Made by a program: the position numbers and the translations under genes
Assembly: GCA_038207625.1 (NCBI GenBank)
Contig: JBBQZO010000002.1
Coordinates: forward strand, 1-64,000
DNA length: 64,000 nt
Source: JBBQZO01 sp038207625
Lineage (GTDB): Bacteria; Pseudomonadota; Gammaproteobacteria; Burkholderiales; Burkholderiaceae_D
Direction: 5' to 3'
The notes under the pieces: model-generated
Database searches by the model: none
What the model was told of the DNA's origin: nothing
What the model saw: the letters and a program-made list of their open reading frames with translations, nothing else
In this document: piece after piece, positions 28,531 to 38,131 of the stretch
How the letters are laid out: each line of letters opens with the position of its first letter
How positions within the stretch are numbered: position 1 is the stretch's first letter

Positions 28531-28905
28531 TTGAAAGCCTTGCGCAACGCCGACGTCCCCAAGCGCTGCGCCTGCTGCGGCCGGGTGTACGCGTGCGAAG
28601 CCGATTATTTCCGCATGACCGAGGCGCTCGGCTCGCGCGCCAGCAGCATCAAGGCCGTCAACGACGACATCGACGGCGCTTGCGTCGAACTGTATCGCAA
28701 CTGCAGCGGCGGCTCGACGCTGCTGGCGCTGTTTTCCCACCGGCGTGATCCGACCGAGGCGTCCAACGAGCGGCGCCGCCGGTTCGGCGTGCTGCTCGAC
28801 TAGCTGGTCAAGAACGGGCGCGCGCCCGAACTGGGACGCGACGAAATGCTGCGCGTGATACGCGGCGAGCGCAGCACCTTGTTCGAACAGTGGCAGGCCG
28901 GCGGC
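28531..28905 (+). pseudogene. Small Cys-rich hypothetical protein interrupted by in-frame TAG
   Basis: The frame from TTG 28531 reads LKALRNADVPKRCACCGRVY and MTEALGSRASSIKAVNDDID, then YRNCSGGSTLLALFSHRRD and RRRRFGVLLD. It meets TAG at 28801-28803 and continues in the same frame with LVKNGRAPELGRDEMLRVIR. Both sides look like one small protein with a CxxC pair and a C-terminal helix pair; I recognise the type as an uncharacterised betaproteobacterial protein but cannot name it. The start and end are approximate because no stop follows in frame before the next gene. A single CAG-to-TAG change would explain the break. Confidence 0.5.
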
Positions 28906-28992
28906 GTCGACCAGACCGGGCAGCAAGCCGCCCCGTCAGCGCCAGGTCACGGCGGCCTGGCCGCGTTCCCGCGGGCGGTCGCTGAGGCCCGC

Positions 28993-31900
28993 TCAGGCCA
29001 GCGCCGCCGCCCGGCGCGCCCCGTGGCTGCGCGCATACAGTTCGAACACATCCAGCGCCAGCGGCCGGCTAAACAGATATCCCTGATAGGCATGGCAGCC
29101 CAGACGCGCCAGGAAGTCGCGCTGGGCGTCGGTCTCCACGCCTTCGGCGATCACCGCCAGACCCAGGCTGTCGGCCAAGGCGATCACCATCTTGGCGATC
29201 GCCGCGTCGTTCGGATCGGTCAGGATGTTGCGCACGAAACCCTGGTCAATCTTCAGTTGATCGAGCGGCAGGCGCTTCAGGTAGGACAGCGACGAGTAAC
29301 CGGTACCGAAGTCATCCAGCGAAAAGCCGACCCCGTGGGCGCGCAGCGCGTCCATCTTGGCGATCACGTCCTGCACATCGTCGACCAGCAGGCTCTCGGT
29401 CAGTTCCAGCTTGAGCCGCTGCGCACGCGCACCGCTGCGCGCGAGTACGCCCAGCACGTCGCCGACGAAATCCTTGTGGCGGAACTGGCGCGCGCTGACG
29501 TTGACAGCCACGCACAGGTGGGCCAGTTCGGGCGCATCGGCCCAGCGCGCCAGTTCGGCGCAGGCGCGCTCAAGCACCCAGTGTCCCAGCGGCAGGATCA
29601 GACCGGTCTCCTCGGCCAGCGCGATGAACTCGCCCGGCATCACCAGGCCGCGCTGCGGATGCTGCCAGCGCACCAGCGCCTCGGCGCCCACCAGCCGACC
29701 GGCGTCAACCACCTGGGCCTGGTAGTGCAGCACAAACTGGCCGCCCGCCACGGCGGCGCGCAGATCCGCCTCCATGGCCGCGCGCCGGCTCAGCGCAGCC
29801 TGCATCTGCGGGTCAAAAAAGCGCAGCGTATTGCGTCCGGCCGCCTTCGACTGGTACATCGCCAGATCGGCCCGCTTGAGCAAGTCCTCGACCGGCTCGT
29901 TGTGCCGGCCAAACAGGGTGATGCCGATGCTGGGCGTGCTGTGGTGCACATGGCGCCCCAGCTGATACGGCTGGTTCAACGCCACCAGGATCTTCTCGCC
30001 CACTGTCTCGGCCTGACCGGCCGCCAGCTGCGCCTGCTCGTCCAGGCCTGCCAGCATGACGATGAACTCGTCGCCGCCCAGGCGCGCCACGGTGTCGCTG
30101 TCGCGCACGCAGGCGCCCAGGCGCCGGCCCACCTGGTCGAGCAACTGGTCGCCCACGTCGTGTCCCAGGGTGTCGTTCAGTGTCTTGAAATTGTCCAGAT
30201 CGATGTACAGCAGCGCGCCGTAATGGGCGTGGCGCGCGCTGGCCGCCAGCGCCTGCTTGAGCCGGTCCAGCAGCAGGCGCCGGTTCGGCAGGCGCGTCAA
30301 GGGATCGTAGAAGGCCAGGCTGTTGATCTCGTTCTCAGCCGCCTTGCGAAACGTGATGTCGGTGAGCGTGGCGACGAAGTTGCTGACCGCGCCGGCCTCG
30401 TCCCTGACGGCGGTGATCGTCAGCCACTCCGGATACACCTCGCCGTTCTTGCGCCGGTTCCAGATCTCGCCGGACCAGTTGCCGGTGTGCCCGATGGCCG
30501 CGTTCATGGCGGCGAAGAACGCGCCGTCGTGCCGCCCCGAACTGAGCAGATGCGGCGTCTGGCCGACCGCGTCCTGAGCGCTATAGCCGGTAATTTCTGT
30601 AAACGAGCGGTTCACGCGCACGATCACGCGCGCCGCGTCGGTGATGAACATGCCTTCCTGTGACTCGAAGGCGGTGGCCGCGATGCGCAGCGCCTCCTTG
30701 GCCTGGCGCCGCTCGGTGACGTCGCGCAGCGTGACCTGGATCAGCGTCTGGCCTTCGATCAGGATCGGATTGAGCAGCACTTTGGCGATGAAATCGGGGC
30801 CGTCGTCGAGGCGCCGGTGCTGCCATTCGAAGCTCAGGTTCTCGCCGGCCAGCACACGCGCCAGCAGGCGCTCGGCCTCGGCGCGCGAGTCGGCCGTGCC
30901 AAACTGGGTGGCCGGCGACAGTTCGGCCGGCGCGCGCCCGAGGATGGCATCGCGTCCGCGCGCCCCGAACAGGCGCACCGCGGCCGGGTTGCAGTCGACG
31001 TAGTGGCCGGCGCTGATGATCAGCACCGCGTCGGGGGTCGCCTCGAACAGCGTGCGCCAGCGCGTTTCCGACTTCTGCAGCTCGGCGGTGCGCTGCGCGA
31101 TGCGGCTCTCGAGGGTCGCGTTGGACAGTTTCAATGCCCGGTCGGCCACCTGCCAGCGCCGGCTAAAGCGCAAGGCCAGCAACAACCCTAACAGGCTGGG
31201 CAACAGCAAGATGCCGGCCGCGATCAGCGTCACGGTGCGCACCTGCGGCGCGATCTCGTCAAGCACCAGTTGCTCGCGCCGGTACAGATACAGGTCCCAG
31301 CCCAGCTTGGTGCGGGTATGGAAGCTGAACCAGCGCGCGCCCTGCCGGTCGCTCAGCGCGCGTACCGTCACTGTGCCGGGCGCAAGCCGGGCGTCCGGCA
31401 CGGCGTCTGACGCGCCGTCCGGCAAGGCACCAGGCGCCAGCGTGGCCCAGTCGGGCGCGCTGTCGGCGATGCGCCGGCCCATCCGGTCGCGCAGCACGGC
31501 GCGCTCGAACGGGGCGATGCTGCTTGCCGTGAGCAGACCCGACAGGCGACTCAGGTGCAGCACGCCGCCAAGGTGCAGCGCGATGTTGCCGGCCGCATCG
31601 GGCACCGGCACGTCGATCGCGATGGCCGGCATGCCGTCCGCGCCGACGAAGCTGTCCGACACCACCGGCGCGCCGCTGCTGCGCGCCTGCTGGAAATAGC
31701 TGCGCTCGGCCAGGTTGTACTTGCCCAGCGCGCGCTGCACGGCGAATGGGTGCGCCATGTAATGGTCGCCTTCGGGCGTGAGCACGAACAGGGCCGAAAA
31801 CTGCCCCTGTACGCGCAAGCTCTCCAGCAAGCGCCGTTTGGCCGGCTCGAGCGCCTCGGGCAAACCGTTCAGCGCGCGCTCGACGCGCGCACTGTCGGGC

Positions 31901-32133
31901 AGGGCGGCGAACTCGGGCGTGCGCGCGGCAAACTGCAGCAAGGCGCTGGCCTGTCCGATATCGGCGTCGATCCGGCTGCCCAGCGCCGCCACGAACGCCA
32001 AGTGGTCATTGCTCCAGCGCTGCTCGGCCCACCCGTGCAGCGACTCGCGCAATACCATCACCAGCAACGCCAACGACAACAGCGTCGGCACCAGGATCAT
32101 GGCGAGAATCTGACGGCGTCGTTCCAGGTGCAT
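28993..32133 (-). CDS. Membrane PAS-GGDEF-EAL c-di-GMP signalling protein
   Basis: A 1046-residue protein. Membrane segment 1 (ILAMILVPTLLSLALLVMVL), a periplasmic Cache-like sensor (about residues 45-310), and membrane segment 2 (TLIAAGILLLPSLLGLLLAL) are followed by two PAS domains (TLFEATPDAVLIISAGHYVD; AFESQEGMFITDAARVIVRV), GGDEF and EAL. The cyclase motif is intact (RLGGDEFIVM) and the EAL motif is intact (VGAEALVRWQ; later DDFGTGYSSLSYLKRLP). It can therefore in principle make or degrade c-di-GMP. The start is taken at MHLERRRQILAM (32133). It overlaps no neighbour and is monocistronic. Confidence 0.92.
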   Translation of the reverse strand: MHLERRRQILAMILVPTLLSLALLVMVLRESLHGWAEQRWSNDHLAFVAALGSRIDADIGQASALLQFAARTPEFAALPDSARVERALNGLPEALEPAKRRLLESLRVQGQFSALFVLTPEGDHYMAHPFAVQRALGKYNLAERSYFQQARSSGAPVVSDSFVGADGMPAIAIDVPVPDAAGNIALHLGGVLHLSRLSGLLTASSIAPFERAVLRDRMGRRIADSAPDWATLAPGALPDGASDAVPDARLAPGTVTVRALSDRQGARWFSFHTRTKLGWDLYLYRREQLVLDEIAPQVRTVTLIAAGILLLPSLLGLLLALRFSRRWQVADRALKLSNATLESRIAQRTAELQKSETRWRTLFEATPDAVLIISAGHYVDCNPAAVRLFGARGRDAILGRAPAELSPATQFGTADSRAEAERLLARVLAGENLSFEWQHRRLDDGPDFIAKVLLNPILIEGQTLIQVTLRDVTERRQAKEALRIAATAFESQEGMFITDAARVIVRVNRSFTEITGYSAQDAVGQTPHLLSSGRHDGAFFAAMNAAIGHTGNWSGEIWNRRKNGEVYPEWLTITAVRDEAGAVSNFVATLTDITFRKAAENEINSLAFYDPLTRLPNRRLLLDRLKQALAASARHAHYGALLYIDLDNFKTLNDTLGHDVGDQLLDQVGRRLGACVRDSDTVARLGGDEFIVMLAGLDEQAQLAAGQAETVGEKILVALNQPYQLGRHVHHSTPSIGITLFGRHNEPVEDLLKRADLAMYQSKAAGRNTLRFFDPQMQAALSRRAAMEADLRAAVAGGQFVLHYQAQVVDAGRLVGAEALVRWQHPQRGLVMPGEFIALAEETGLILPLGHWVLERACAELARWADAPELAHLCVAVNVSARQFRHKDFVGDVLGVLARSGARAQRLKLELTESLLVDDVQDVIAKMDALRAHGVGFSLDDFGTGYSSLSYLKRLPLDQLKIDQGFVRNILTDPNDAAIAKMVIALADSLGLAVIAEGVETDAQRDFLARLGCHAYQGYLFSRPLALDVFELYARSHGARRAAALA

Positions 32134-32419
32134 CGGGCCTCCAACTCGGTGCCGACAAAAGTGTGGCACGGTCCCACCTTATAGCAGTGCTCGGCCGCGT
32201 AGGCAATACGCCAGATGACATAGCGGTGGTGGCGGCTGAATTTTCCGCATATTGAGTTGCTTATTCGATACTTGTTAGCAGTTGTAACGAAGCCTCATCC
32301 GAGCGCGCAAAGGGCTACACTAGAGGACTTAGCAAGCGAGCTTGCCACCGACACCACGTGGCTCCGGTCCCTGCACAGGAGGCGACGGCGCGCTGCAGTA
32401 CATCGAGTCTGGAGGCATC

Positions 32420-32953
32420 ATGCTCATTGCCACATACGCACTGTCGACCTTATCGGTCGAGCAAAAGAAGGAACGCAGTTTCATCGCCCACATGCAGCTT
32501 TACCTGCATGCCCACGCGGCCCAACCGCAACACATCGATCCGGTCTGCCTGGAAGCCCAGCTTAACGAGCTGACCGCGTTCGCCGAGGCGCGCCACCAGA
32601 GCAAAGTCGACGCCTGCCTGCTGCCGGCCGTGCGCGCAGCGAGCCACGACGCCGCGCCCTTGCTGGCCGACCTGGAAAACCTGAGCCGGGCCGGGCATGA
32701 CATGCTGCGCTCGGTGCGCAAATACCTGCGCCACGCGCTGCGCGACGGCGTAGTGCAAATCGAAAACCTGTGCCGCACGCTCGAACGCTATTGCCAGAAC
32801 CTGCTCGAGCGCCTGGCCAAGGAGGAGCATGAGCTGCTGCCTTTGGCGCAGCGCGTCATTTCCAGCGACAACTGGTTCGCCATCGGCGCCGCCTTCCTCG
32901 CCTACGACGCGGTCCAGGTCGACGAGCAGCGCCGCCTGCTGATCGGCGCCTGA
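32420..32953 (+). CDS. Weakly hemerythrin-like helical protein
   Basis: A 177-residue, mostly helical protein. The pattern RSFIAHMQLYLHAH, AEARHQSKVDACLLPAV, SRAGHDMLRSVRKYL and LAKEEHELLPLAQRVISSDN recalls hemerythrin-domain proteins, where similar positions provide His/Glu iron ligands. Here the H-H-x-x-E and terminal H-x3-E-E patterns are only partly kept, so iron binding is doubtful. ATG 32420 has a strong GGAGG at 32411-32415. About 290 bp upstream is non-coding promoter space shared with the divergent GGDEF/EAL gene. Confidence 0.6.
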   Translation: MLIATYALSTLSVEQKKERSFIAHMQLYLHAHAAQPQHIDPVCLEAQLNELTAFAEARHQSKVDACLLPAVRAASHDAAPLLADLENLSRAGHDMLRSVRKYLRHALRDGVVQIENLCRTLERYCQNLLERLAKEEHELLPLAQRVISSDNWFAIGAAFLAYDAVQVDEQRRLLIGA

Positions 32954-32995
32954 GCCGCCGCGCCGCCGTCTTGGTAACGCCGCGCCGCCCCCCGC

Positions 32996-33574
32996 CTACG
33001 GTGCCGGAACGACGCTCACCAGCAGTGCGCCGGCGTTCATGCCGATGGCGCTGGGCACGAATTGCACGCCGGCATAGCGCAAGTCTTCCGCCCGGAAGCG
33101 GTACAAGGGCACATCTCTGAGCAATTTATCAACCACCAGCGTGGCCACGCCGGCCAGTTGGCGCTCGCGCGCCGGGTCGCTGCCGTCGATCTGCACCTGA
33201 TCGACCCGTGCGTCGCTGAGGAACACCGCGTTGCGGCCAGGATCCAGCTGCAGGCGGCCGGACAGCAGCACGCTGCCACGCCACGCTTGCGACAGGAACG
33301 GCGGCGCCATCACCACGTCCAGTGCCAGGCTGACTCTGGCGTCATCGGGCGCGAGCGCCAGGCGCGGATGGCTCAGTTCGATGTCGAGCAAGGTCATGAT
33401 GCGATTCTTGAGCGGAAAGCGCCGCTCCAAGCCTTCCTGCAGCCGCGTCAAAGGCAACTCCAGCTGGCGCGGGCCGATCAGGCTGGCGCAGCCGCCCAGC
33501 AGCAGGGCGCATGCGACGCCCGCCATCAGCCTGGCGACGCGGTCCAGCCATCCCGATTGCGCATTGCCTGCCAT
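32996..33574 (-). CDS. DUF1439 lipoprotein
   Basis: A 192-residue lipoprotein: the signal ends in the lipobox LLGGCAS (Cys near residue 29), predicting an acylated envelope protein. The mature region fits the DUF1439 family, with LELPLTRLQEGLERRFPLKN, LDIELSHPRLALAPDDARVS and VFLSDARVDQVQIDGSD. The fold is related to tubular lipid-binding-like domains, but no function is established. It is monocistronic and convergent with the upstream hemerythrin-like gene. Confidence 0.85.
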   Translation of the reverse strand: MAGNAQSGWLDRVARLMAGVACALLLGGCASLIGPRQLELPLTRLQEGLERRFPLKNRIMTLLDIELSHPRLALAPDDARVSLALDVVMAPPFLSQAWRGSVLLSGRLQLDPGRNAVFLSDARVDQVQIDGSDPARERQLAGVATLVVDKLLRDVPLYRFRAEDLRYAGVQFVPSAIGMNAGALLVSVVPAP

Positions 33575-33800
33575 TGCTCATCTCCATTATCAAATCGAAA
33601 ACCATCTTACACGCAAACGGCCTGCCCTTCGCGCCGCCCCGCGGATCGACGCGCACTGTCATGCCATCGCGCGCTATCGCAGTCTGTCCGCCCAAGCCGG
33701 CACTCTGTCGCAAATGGCCAGACGAGGGGTGCGTCGCGTCGCTACTATCCGGGTCAGGCTAGCAGCTTTTCCCAACCCGACCCGACTGTGAGGTATCACC

Positions 33801-34586
33801 ATGGCACACCCACCGATCCGCACCCTGCCCCTGCGCCGCCTTATTCTGGCGCTGAGCGCACTGGCCATCAGCGTCCCCGTCACGCTGGCCGCGGCTTCGC
33901 CGCTCAACCTGTTTAGCGGCGACAGCGTACGCGGCAGCGGCAGCTTCAAGGTCCAGAACCGCGCACTGGGTCACTTCACCGGCATGTCGCTGGCGCTGCC
34001 GGCCGAGGTCGAACTTCGACTGGGCAGCAGCGAAAGTATCAGCATTGACACCGACGACAACCTGCTGGCCTTGGTCGACACCGTCATTGAAAACGGCACG
34101 CTGCAAATCCGCTCGAGCAAACGCAACCAGAACCTCGAGACACGCCACCTGAAAATCGTCGTGCAAGCGCGCGACATCGACCACCTTGACCTGGGCGGCT
34201 CCGGTTCGATCAGCGCCGACAAGCTGCACGCACCGAAGCTGCAATTTGACATCGGCGGCTCGGGGACGATGAACGTGAAGGCGATCGACGGCCAGGCGGT
34301 GACGATCGCGCTGGGCGGCAGCGGCAAATTCAAAGGCGGCGGCTCGGCCGGCACGCTGAACGTGTCGCTGGGCGGCTCGGGCGACGTGCAGGCCGGCAAT
34401 CTGAAGAGTACCAGCGTCAACGTCACCCTGGCCGGCTCCGGCAAAGCGACGGTGTGGGCCAAGGACAGCCTGACGCTGTCGGTGGCCGGCTCGGGTGACG
34501 TGAATTATTATGGTGACCCGGCGCTGAGCAAGAGCATCGCCGGCTCCGGCAGTGTCAAGCGCCTGGGCGCTGCGCCGCCGCGCTGA
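33801..34586 (+). CDS. Exported GIN-domain (DUF2807) beta-helical protein
   Basis: A 261-residue protein with a signal peptide (LRRLILALSALAISVPVTLAA) and a GIN/DUF2807 domain. The repeated motif GGSG/AGSG recurs about every 20 residues (LDLGGSGSISADK, FDIGGSGTMNVKA, IALGGSGKFKGG, VSLGGSGDVQAG, LAGSGKATVW, VAGSGDVNYYG), consistent with a right-handed beta-helix on the cell surface or in the periplasm. Its function is unknown in this family. The ATG at 33801 follows AGGTATCACC, a moderate ribosome site. Confidence 0.88.
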   Translation: MAHPPIRTLPLRRLILALSALAISVPVTLAAASPLNLFSGDSVRGSGSFKVQNRALGHFTGMSLALPAEVELRLGSSESISIDTDDNLLALVDTVIENGTLQIRSSKRNQNLETRHLKIVVQARDIDHLDLGGSGSISADKLHAPKLQFDIGGSGTMNVKAIDGQAVTIALGGSGKFKGGGSAGTLNVSLGGSGDVQAGNLKSTSVNVTLAGSGKATVWAKDSLTLSVAGSGDVNYYGDPALSKSIAGSGSVKRLGAAPPR

Positions 34587-34665
34587 GCGAGCCGCCCTGG
34601 GCGCGGCGGCGCAGCATTGTGCGCGGTGCGCCGGAGCGCCGGAGCGCTCGCGCGCCCGGCGCGAC

Positions 34666-35094
34666 CTATTGAACGATGAAGGTCTCGAACAGCACTTCCG
34701 TGACGCCCTCGTGGCCAGATAGCTTGATGGCCTTGTTGATCGCTTCCTTGAGGTGCTCGAGCAGCAGTTTCTTGCCTTCGACGGTGGTGATTTCCTCGCT
34801 GTGCTGGCTGCTCAGCAGCAAGATCAGCTCATGCCGGACGAACGGCATGCGCTCGGCGACGGTCACGCCAAATTCCGGCGTGGCGCCCTTGATGCTGATG
34901 CTCACTTGCAGGTATTGGGCGCCGCCCACCAGATTGACGGTGAACGGTTCGATCTTGGTATAGCCGCCGGCGCCGCCGCCAGCTTTCTCGTTCGCCCAGC
35001 CGGCAGGAGCGCCTAGCAGCAGCACCAGCAGGGCCATCGACCTCAGCAGGCAGGAAACGAATTTCGTGAATGGCATGGTAGGGTTCTTGCTCAA
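34666..35094 (-). CDS. FliL-like flagellar basal-body-associated protein, orphan copy
   Basis: A 142-residue protein of the FliL family, which supports stator function around the flagellar motor. A hydrophobic N-terminus (CLLRSMALLVLLLGAPAGWA) is followed by a Gly-rich spacer and the FliL core: YTKIEPFTVNLVGGAQYLQV, MPFVRHELILLLSSQ and GKKLLLEHLKEAINKAI. It lacks the usual flagellar operon setting and stands alone between the GIN-domain gene and the MCP gene. MPFTKF at 35076 is an alternative start. Confidence 0.8.
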   Translation of the reverse strand: MSKNPTMPFTKFVSCLLRSMALLVLLLGAPAGWANEKAGGGAGGYTKIEPFTVNLVGGAQYLQVSISIKGATPEFGVTVAERMPFVRHELILLLSSQHSEEITTVEGKKLLLEHLKEAINKAIKLSGHEGVTEVLFETFIVQ

Positions 35095-35368
35095 GGGTTG
35101 GAATGGGGTAAGCCAACAGCGCTGCGCGCCCGAGACATCGACGCGTCCAGCCTCGCTCGGATCAGGCCGCCTATCCGCGCGGCACTACTCAATTGTATGC
35201 GACACGAAACAATATAGCAGAATCTTGCCCTTCCGCCGCGTCTCAAGATTCATTCTCCGTCGTCCCGGTAGGGCCGTGCAAAATGTCCCGTCGGTCCGCC
35301 CGCGCCCGGCGCCGCTGCGCGATCCTGCGATGCGGCGCCGATGCACCGGACACAGCGCAGCATGCATG

Positions 35369-37027
35369 TCAGAACTGCTCCCAGTCGCTCGGCTCGGGCG
35401 CCGCCGCGCGCGCGACCGGCGCGGCCGGTTTGGCCAGCGCCGTCGCTCGGGCGGGCGCACGCGCGGCCGGCGCCACGCCGTGCCGCCCCGTCAGCTTGAA
35501 CACGCTGACCACGTCGGCCAGCCTGCCCGCCTGATCTTGCATCGACGCGGCAGCGGCAGCGGCCTGCTCGACCAGCGCCGCATTCTGCTGGGTGACGTTG
35601 TCCATCTGCACGATCGCCTGGTTAATCTGTTCGATCCCCGCCGTTTGCTCGTGGCTGGCCGCGGTAATCTCGCCGACGATGTCGCTAACCCGTTTCACAC
35701 TAGCCACGACATCGTTCATGGTGGCGCCGGCCTGGTCGACCAGTCGGCTGCCGATATCGACCTTCTCAACAGAATCATTGATCAAGATCTTGATTTCCTT
35801 GGCCGCGCCGGCCGAGCGCTGGGCCAGGTTGCGCACTTCGCTGGCGACGACGGCGAAGCCGCGCCCCTGCTCGCCGGCTCTAGCCGCCTCCACCGCCGCA
35901 TTCAGCGCCAGGATATTGGTTTGAAACGCGATCCCGTCGATCACGCTGATGATGTCGACAATTTTCCGCGCCGATTCATTGATCGAGCCCATCGTATCGA
36001 CCACCTGCGACACCACCGCGCCGCCCTTGATGGCCACCTCGGACGCCGAGACGGCCAGCTGATTGGCCTGGCGCGCGTTGTCGGCGTTCTGCTTGACGGT
36101 GCTGGTCAACTCCTCCATCGAGGAGGCCGTTTCCTCCAGCGAACTGGCTTGCTGCTCGGTGCGCGACGACAAATCCAGATTGCCGCTGGCGATCTGGCCA
36201 GATGCGGTGGCGATCGTCTCGGTGCCACCGCGCACCTGGCCGACGATATCGACCAGGCTGTCATTCATTTCCTTGAGCGACTGCAACAGCCGGCCCGTCT
36301 CGTTGCGGCTGCTCACGTCGATATGCTGTGTCAGATCACCGGCGGCCACATTGCGCGCGATGCCCATCGCATACTCGAGCGGCCTGGAAATGCTGCGCAC
36401 CAGCCAGATGCCCACCCCGATGCCCATCATCAAGCCCAGCGCGATGGCCACAATGGTGCCGATGCGCATGCGCTGATAGGTGGCCTGCTCGTTGACGTAT
36501 TCCGCCTTGCCGACATCGAGTTGCAGGTTGATCAAGGCGTTCAAGGCCTCGCGCACCGGCAGATAACGCTGCGCGATCTTGCCATGCACCAGTTCGGTCG
36601 CCAGCTTCGCATCGCCGGCGCGCAGCGCGGCCAGCGCCGGCTGAATGCCTTCTTCCAGAAACACCTTGCGCGCCTCGCCGAACTGCGCGGCCAGCCGGCT
36701 CTCTTCGGGCGTCAGAAAAGTCGCCTTGTACTCGCCCCAGATCTTATTGACCTCCGCCATGTCCTGTTCGATGGCGATTGCCGCCGGCGCAAATTGGGAC
36801 GGGTCGGCGCTGACGACTTTGGCGATCGCCAGTTGATTGCGGTTGACGCCGCGCACCACCCGGTCGAGCTGGCCGAGCGCGATCAGCCTGTCCTCATACA
36901 CGGTGCGCAATGCGGCATTGGCGCCGCTCAGGCTGAGCAATCCCATCACGCCGATCCCGACCATGATGGCTGACAAGAATGCAATCACGAAGATCAGACG
37001 CGCTCGGATGGAAACATTGTTCAACAT
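35369..37027 (-). CDS. Methyl-accepting chemotaxis protein
   Basis: A 552-residue chemoreceptor. Membrane segment 1 is LIFVIAFLSAIMVGIGVMGLL; a four-helix periplasmic sensor (about residues 30-190) leads to membrane segment 2 (IGTIVAIALGLMMGIGVGIWL) and a HAMP domain (SRPLEYAMGIARNVAAGDLT). The cytoplasmic signalling hairpin carries the conserved tip IDGIAFQTNILALNAAVEAA RAGEQGRGFAVVA, here written in two parts. The C-terminus ends in DWEQF, a pentapeptide of the kind that tethers CheR/CheB. The start is MLNNVSIRARL (37027). It is monocistronic with a long AT-rich upstream region. Confidence 0.95.
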   Translation of the reverse strand: MLNNVSIRARLIFVIAFLSAIMVGIGVMGLLSLSGANAALRTVYEDRLIALGQLDRVVRGVNRNQLAIAKVVSADPSQFAPAAIAIEQDMAEVNKIWGEYKATFLTPEESRLAAQFGEARKVFLEEGIQPALAALRAGDAKLATELVHGKIAQRYLPVREALNALINLQLDVGKAEYVNEQATYQRMRIGTIVAIALGLMMGIGVGIWLVRSISRPLEYAMGIARNVAAGDLTQHIDVSSRNETGRLLQSLKEMNDSLVDIVGQVRGGTETIATASGQIASGNLDLSSRTEQQASSLEETASSMEELTSTVKQNADNARQANQLAVSASEVAIKGGAVVSQVVDTMGSINESARKIVDIISVIDGIAFQTNILALNAAVEAARAGEQGRGFAVVASEVRNLAQRSAGAAKEIKILINDSVEKVDIGSRLVDQAGATMNDVVASVKRVSDIVGEITAASHEQTAGIEQINQAIVQMDNVTQQNAALVEQAAAAAASMQDQAGRLADVVSVFKLTGRHGVAPAARAPARATALAKPAAPVARAAAPEPSDWEQF

Positions 37028-37488
37028 AGTCGATCCCCACAATGAAAAAGCGGCGAGACATCGCCGGGAATGGTCGTCGGCAGACATGCGCAAATTGGAT
37101 GAAGCGTCCCAGCGGCCCTGCCTGGTTCGCGCCGACCAACGGCATTGCCGCTCCGAGCTCGGTCAAATCATGCTAAGCCATTTTGTGACATTTGGGGAGA
37201 ATTTGTTGTCAATTTTCAACAATGTCATGCACGTCGAATGGTTGCCATAGCGCATGAAGAACGTATCAAGACGCAACAATCAAACAGCTTGATTGTTGCA
37301 TATAAGATAAGTAAAAATATATTTACGTCATGTTTGATTTGAATAAAACCTCAACTCGCCGTCTACCAGAATCGCCATTCACCAATGTTAGTGTGGGCCG
37401 AACGAGTCACCACTCACGTCCAGATGCGTTCGCGCAAGCAAGAGTCGGATCCTCGTCAACGTCCCTACTTTCTATCGAGGTGTCTATC
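37028..37488. promoter_or_regulatory. AT-rich divergent regulatory region with two palindromes
   Basis: A 461-bp region between the MCP gene and PEP-CTERM protein 2. Two palindromes share TTGTTG/CAACAA elements: TTGTTG (37203-37208) / CAACAA (37217-37222), and a perfect 11-bp inverted repeat at 37273-37283 and 37289-37299 with a 5-nt loop. Sequence around 37300-37330 is very AT-rich (ATATAAGATAAG...) and is a likely promoter. No gene is seen. Confidence 0.5.
37273..37299. repeat. Perfect 11-bp inverted repeat, candidate operator
   Basis: GCAACAATCAA (37273-37283) and TTGATTGTTGC (37289-37299) flank the 5-nt spacer ACAGC. There is no T-run, so a protein-binding site is more likely than a terminator. 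It lies about 190 bp upstream of the PEP-CTERM protein 2 start. Confidence 0.6.
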
Positions 37489-38064
37489 ATGAAAACAATA
37501 GTGCGAACCAGCATGGCGGCGGCCTTTCTGGCGCTGGGTTTGGGCGCGGTGTCGGGCGGCGCGACGGCCGGAACATTGACGTTTCAAAACGTCGTGTTTA
37601 CCACCTCGTCACTGGCCAATGTGCTGACGTTGGAAATCGACGCGGCCGGCCGCACCGGCGACTGGGCCACCGCCACCACCATCGGCGCGATCGACCTGAA
37701 AGATCTGGGCAGTTTTTCCAGCGTCACCATGAGCGGCCCCGGCGCGGCCTCAGGCTGGGCTTACTCTGACAACGAACTCAACGCGGGCGGTTGCGGCGGC
37801 GGTTCACATACCGGCACCGGTCTGTGCTTTTCCGGTACCCACGTCGCGCTGACCGACAACATGATCTTCCAATTCACTTTTAGCGGTGGCAGTACCAACT
37901 TCACGTCGCCGCACCTGAAGGTCGAGTTCTTTAACAGCGCCGGCAACAAGGAGGGCAGTCTATTATCGGAGAACATACCTGCCGTGCCGGAGCCGGCCGC
38001 AGCGGCGCTGATGTTGAGCGGGTTTGGCGTGCTGGGTCTGCTGGCGCGCCGACGCCGTCCTTAG
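37489..38064 (+). CDS. PEP-CTERM sorting domain protein 2
   Basis: A 191-residue exported protein. Signal peptide: IVRTSMAAAFLALGLGAVSGGATA. C-terminal sorting signal: VPEPAAAALMLSGFGVLGLL followed by ARRRRP. The body is Gly/Ser/Thr-rich with one Cys pair (GGCGGGSHTGTGLCFSG) and no recognised domain. Start ATG 37489 has CGAGG at 37476-37480. It is the second of three PEP-CTERM genes in the window, each isolated, each needing an exosortase encoded elsewhere. Confidence 0.9.
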   Translation: MKTIVRTSMAAAFLALGLGAVSGGATAGTLTFQNVVFTTSSLANVLTLEIDAAGRTGDWATATTIGAIDLKDLGSFSSVTMSGPGAASGWAYSDNELNAGGCGGGSHTGTGLCFSGTHVALTDNMIFQFTFSGGSTNFTSPHLKVEFFNSAGNKEGSLLSENIPAVPEPAAAALMLSGFGVLGLLARRRRP

Positions 38065-38131
38065 GCGCAGGCCGGCTGGCGCACTCGCCGGCTTCGGCAA
38101 TCCGGACCGGGCCGGCGCGCTTGCGAATCGA

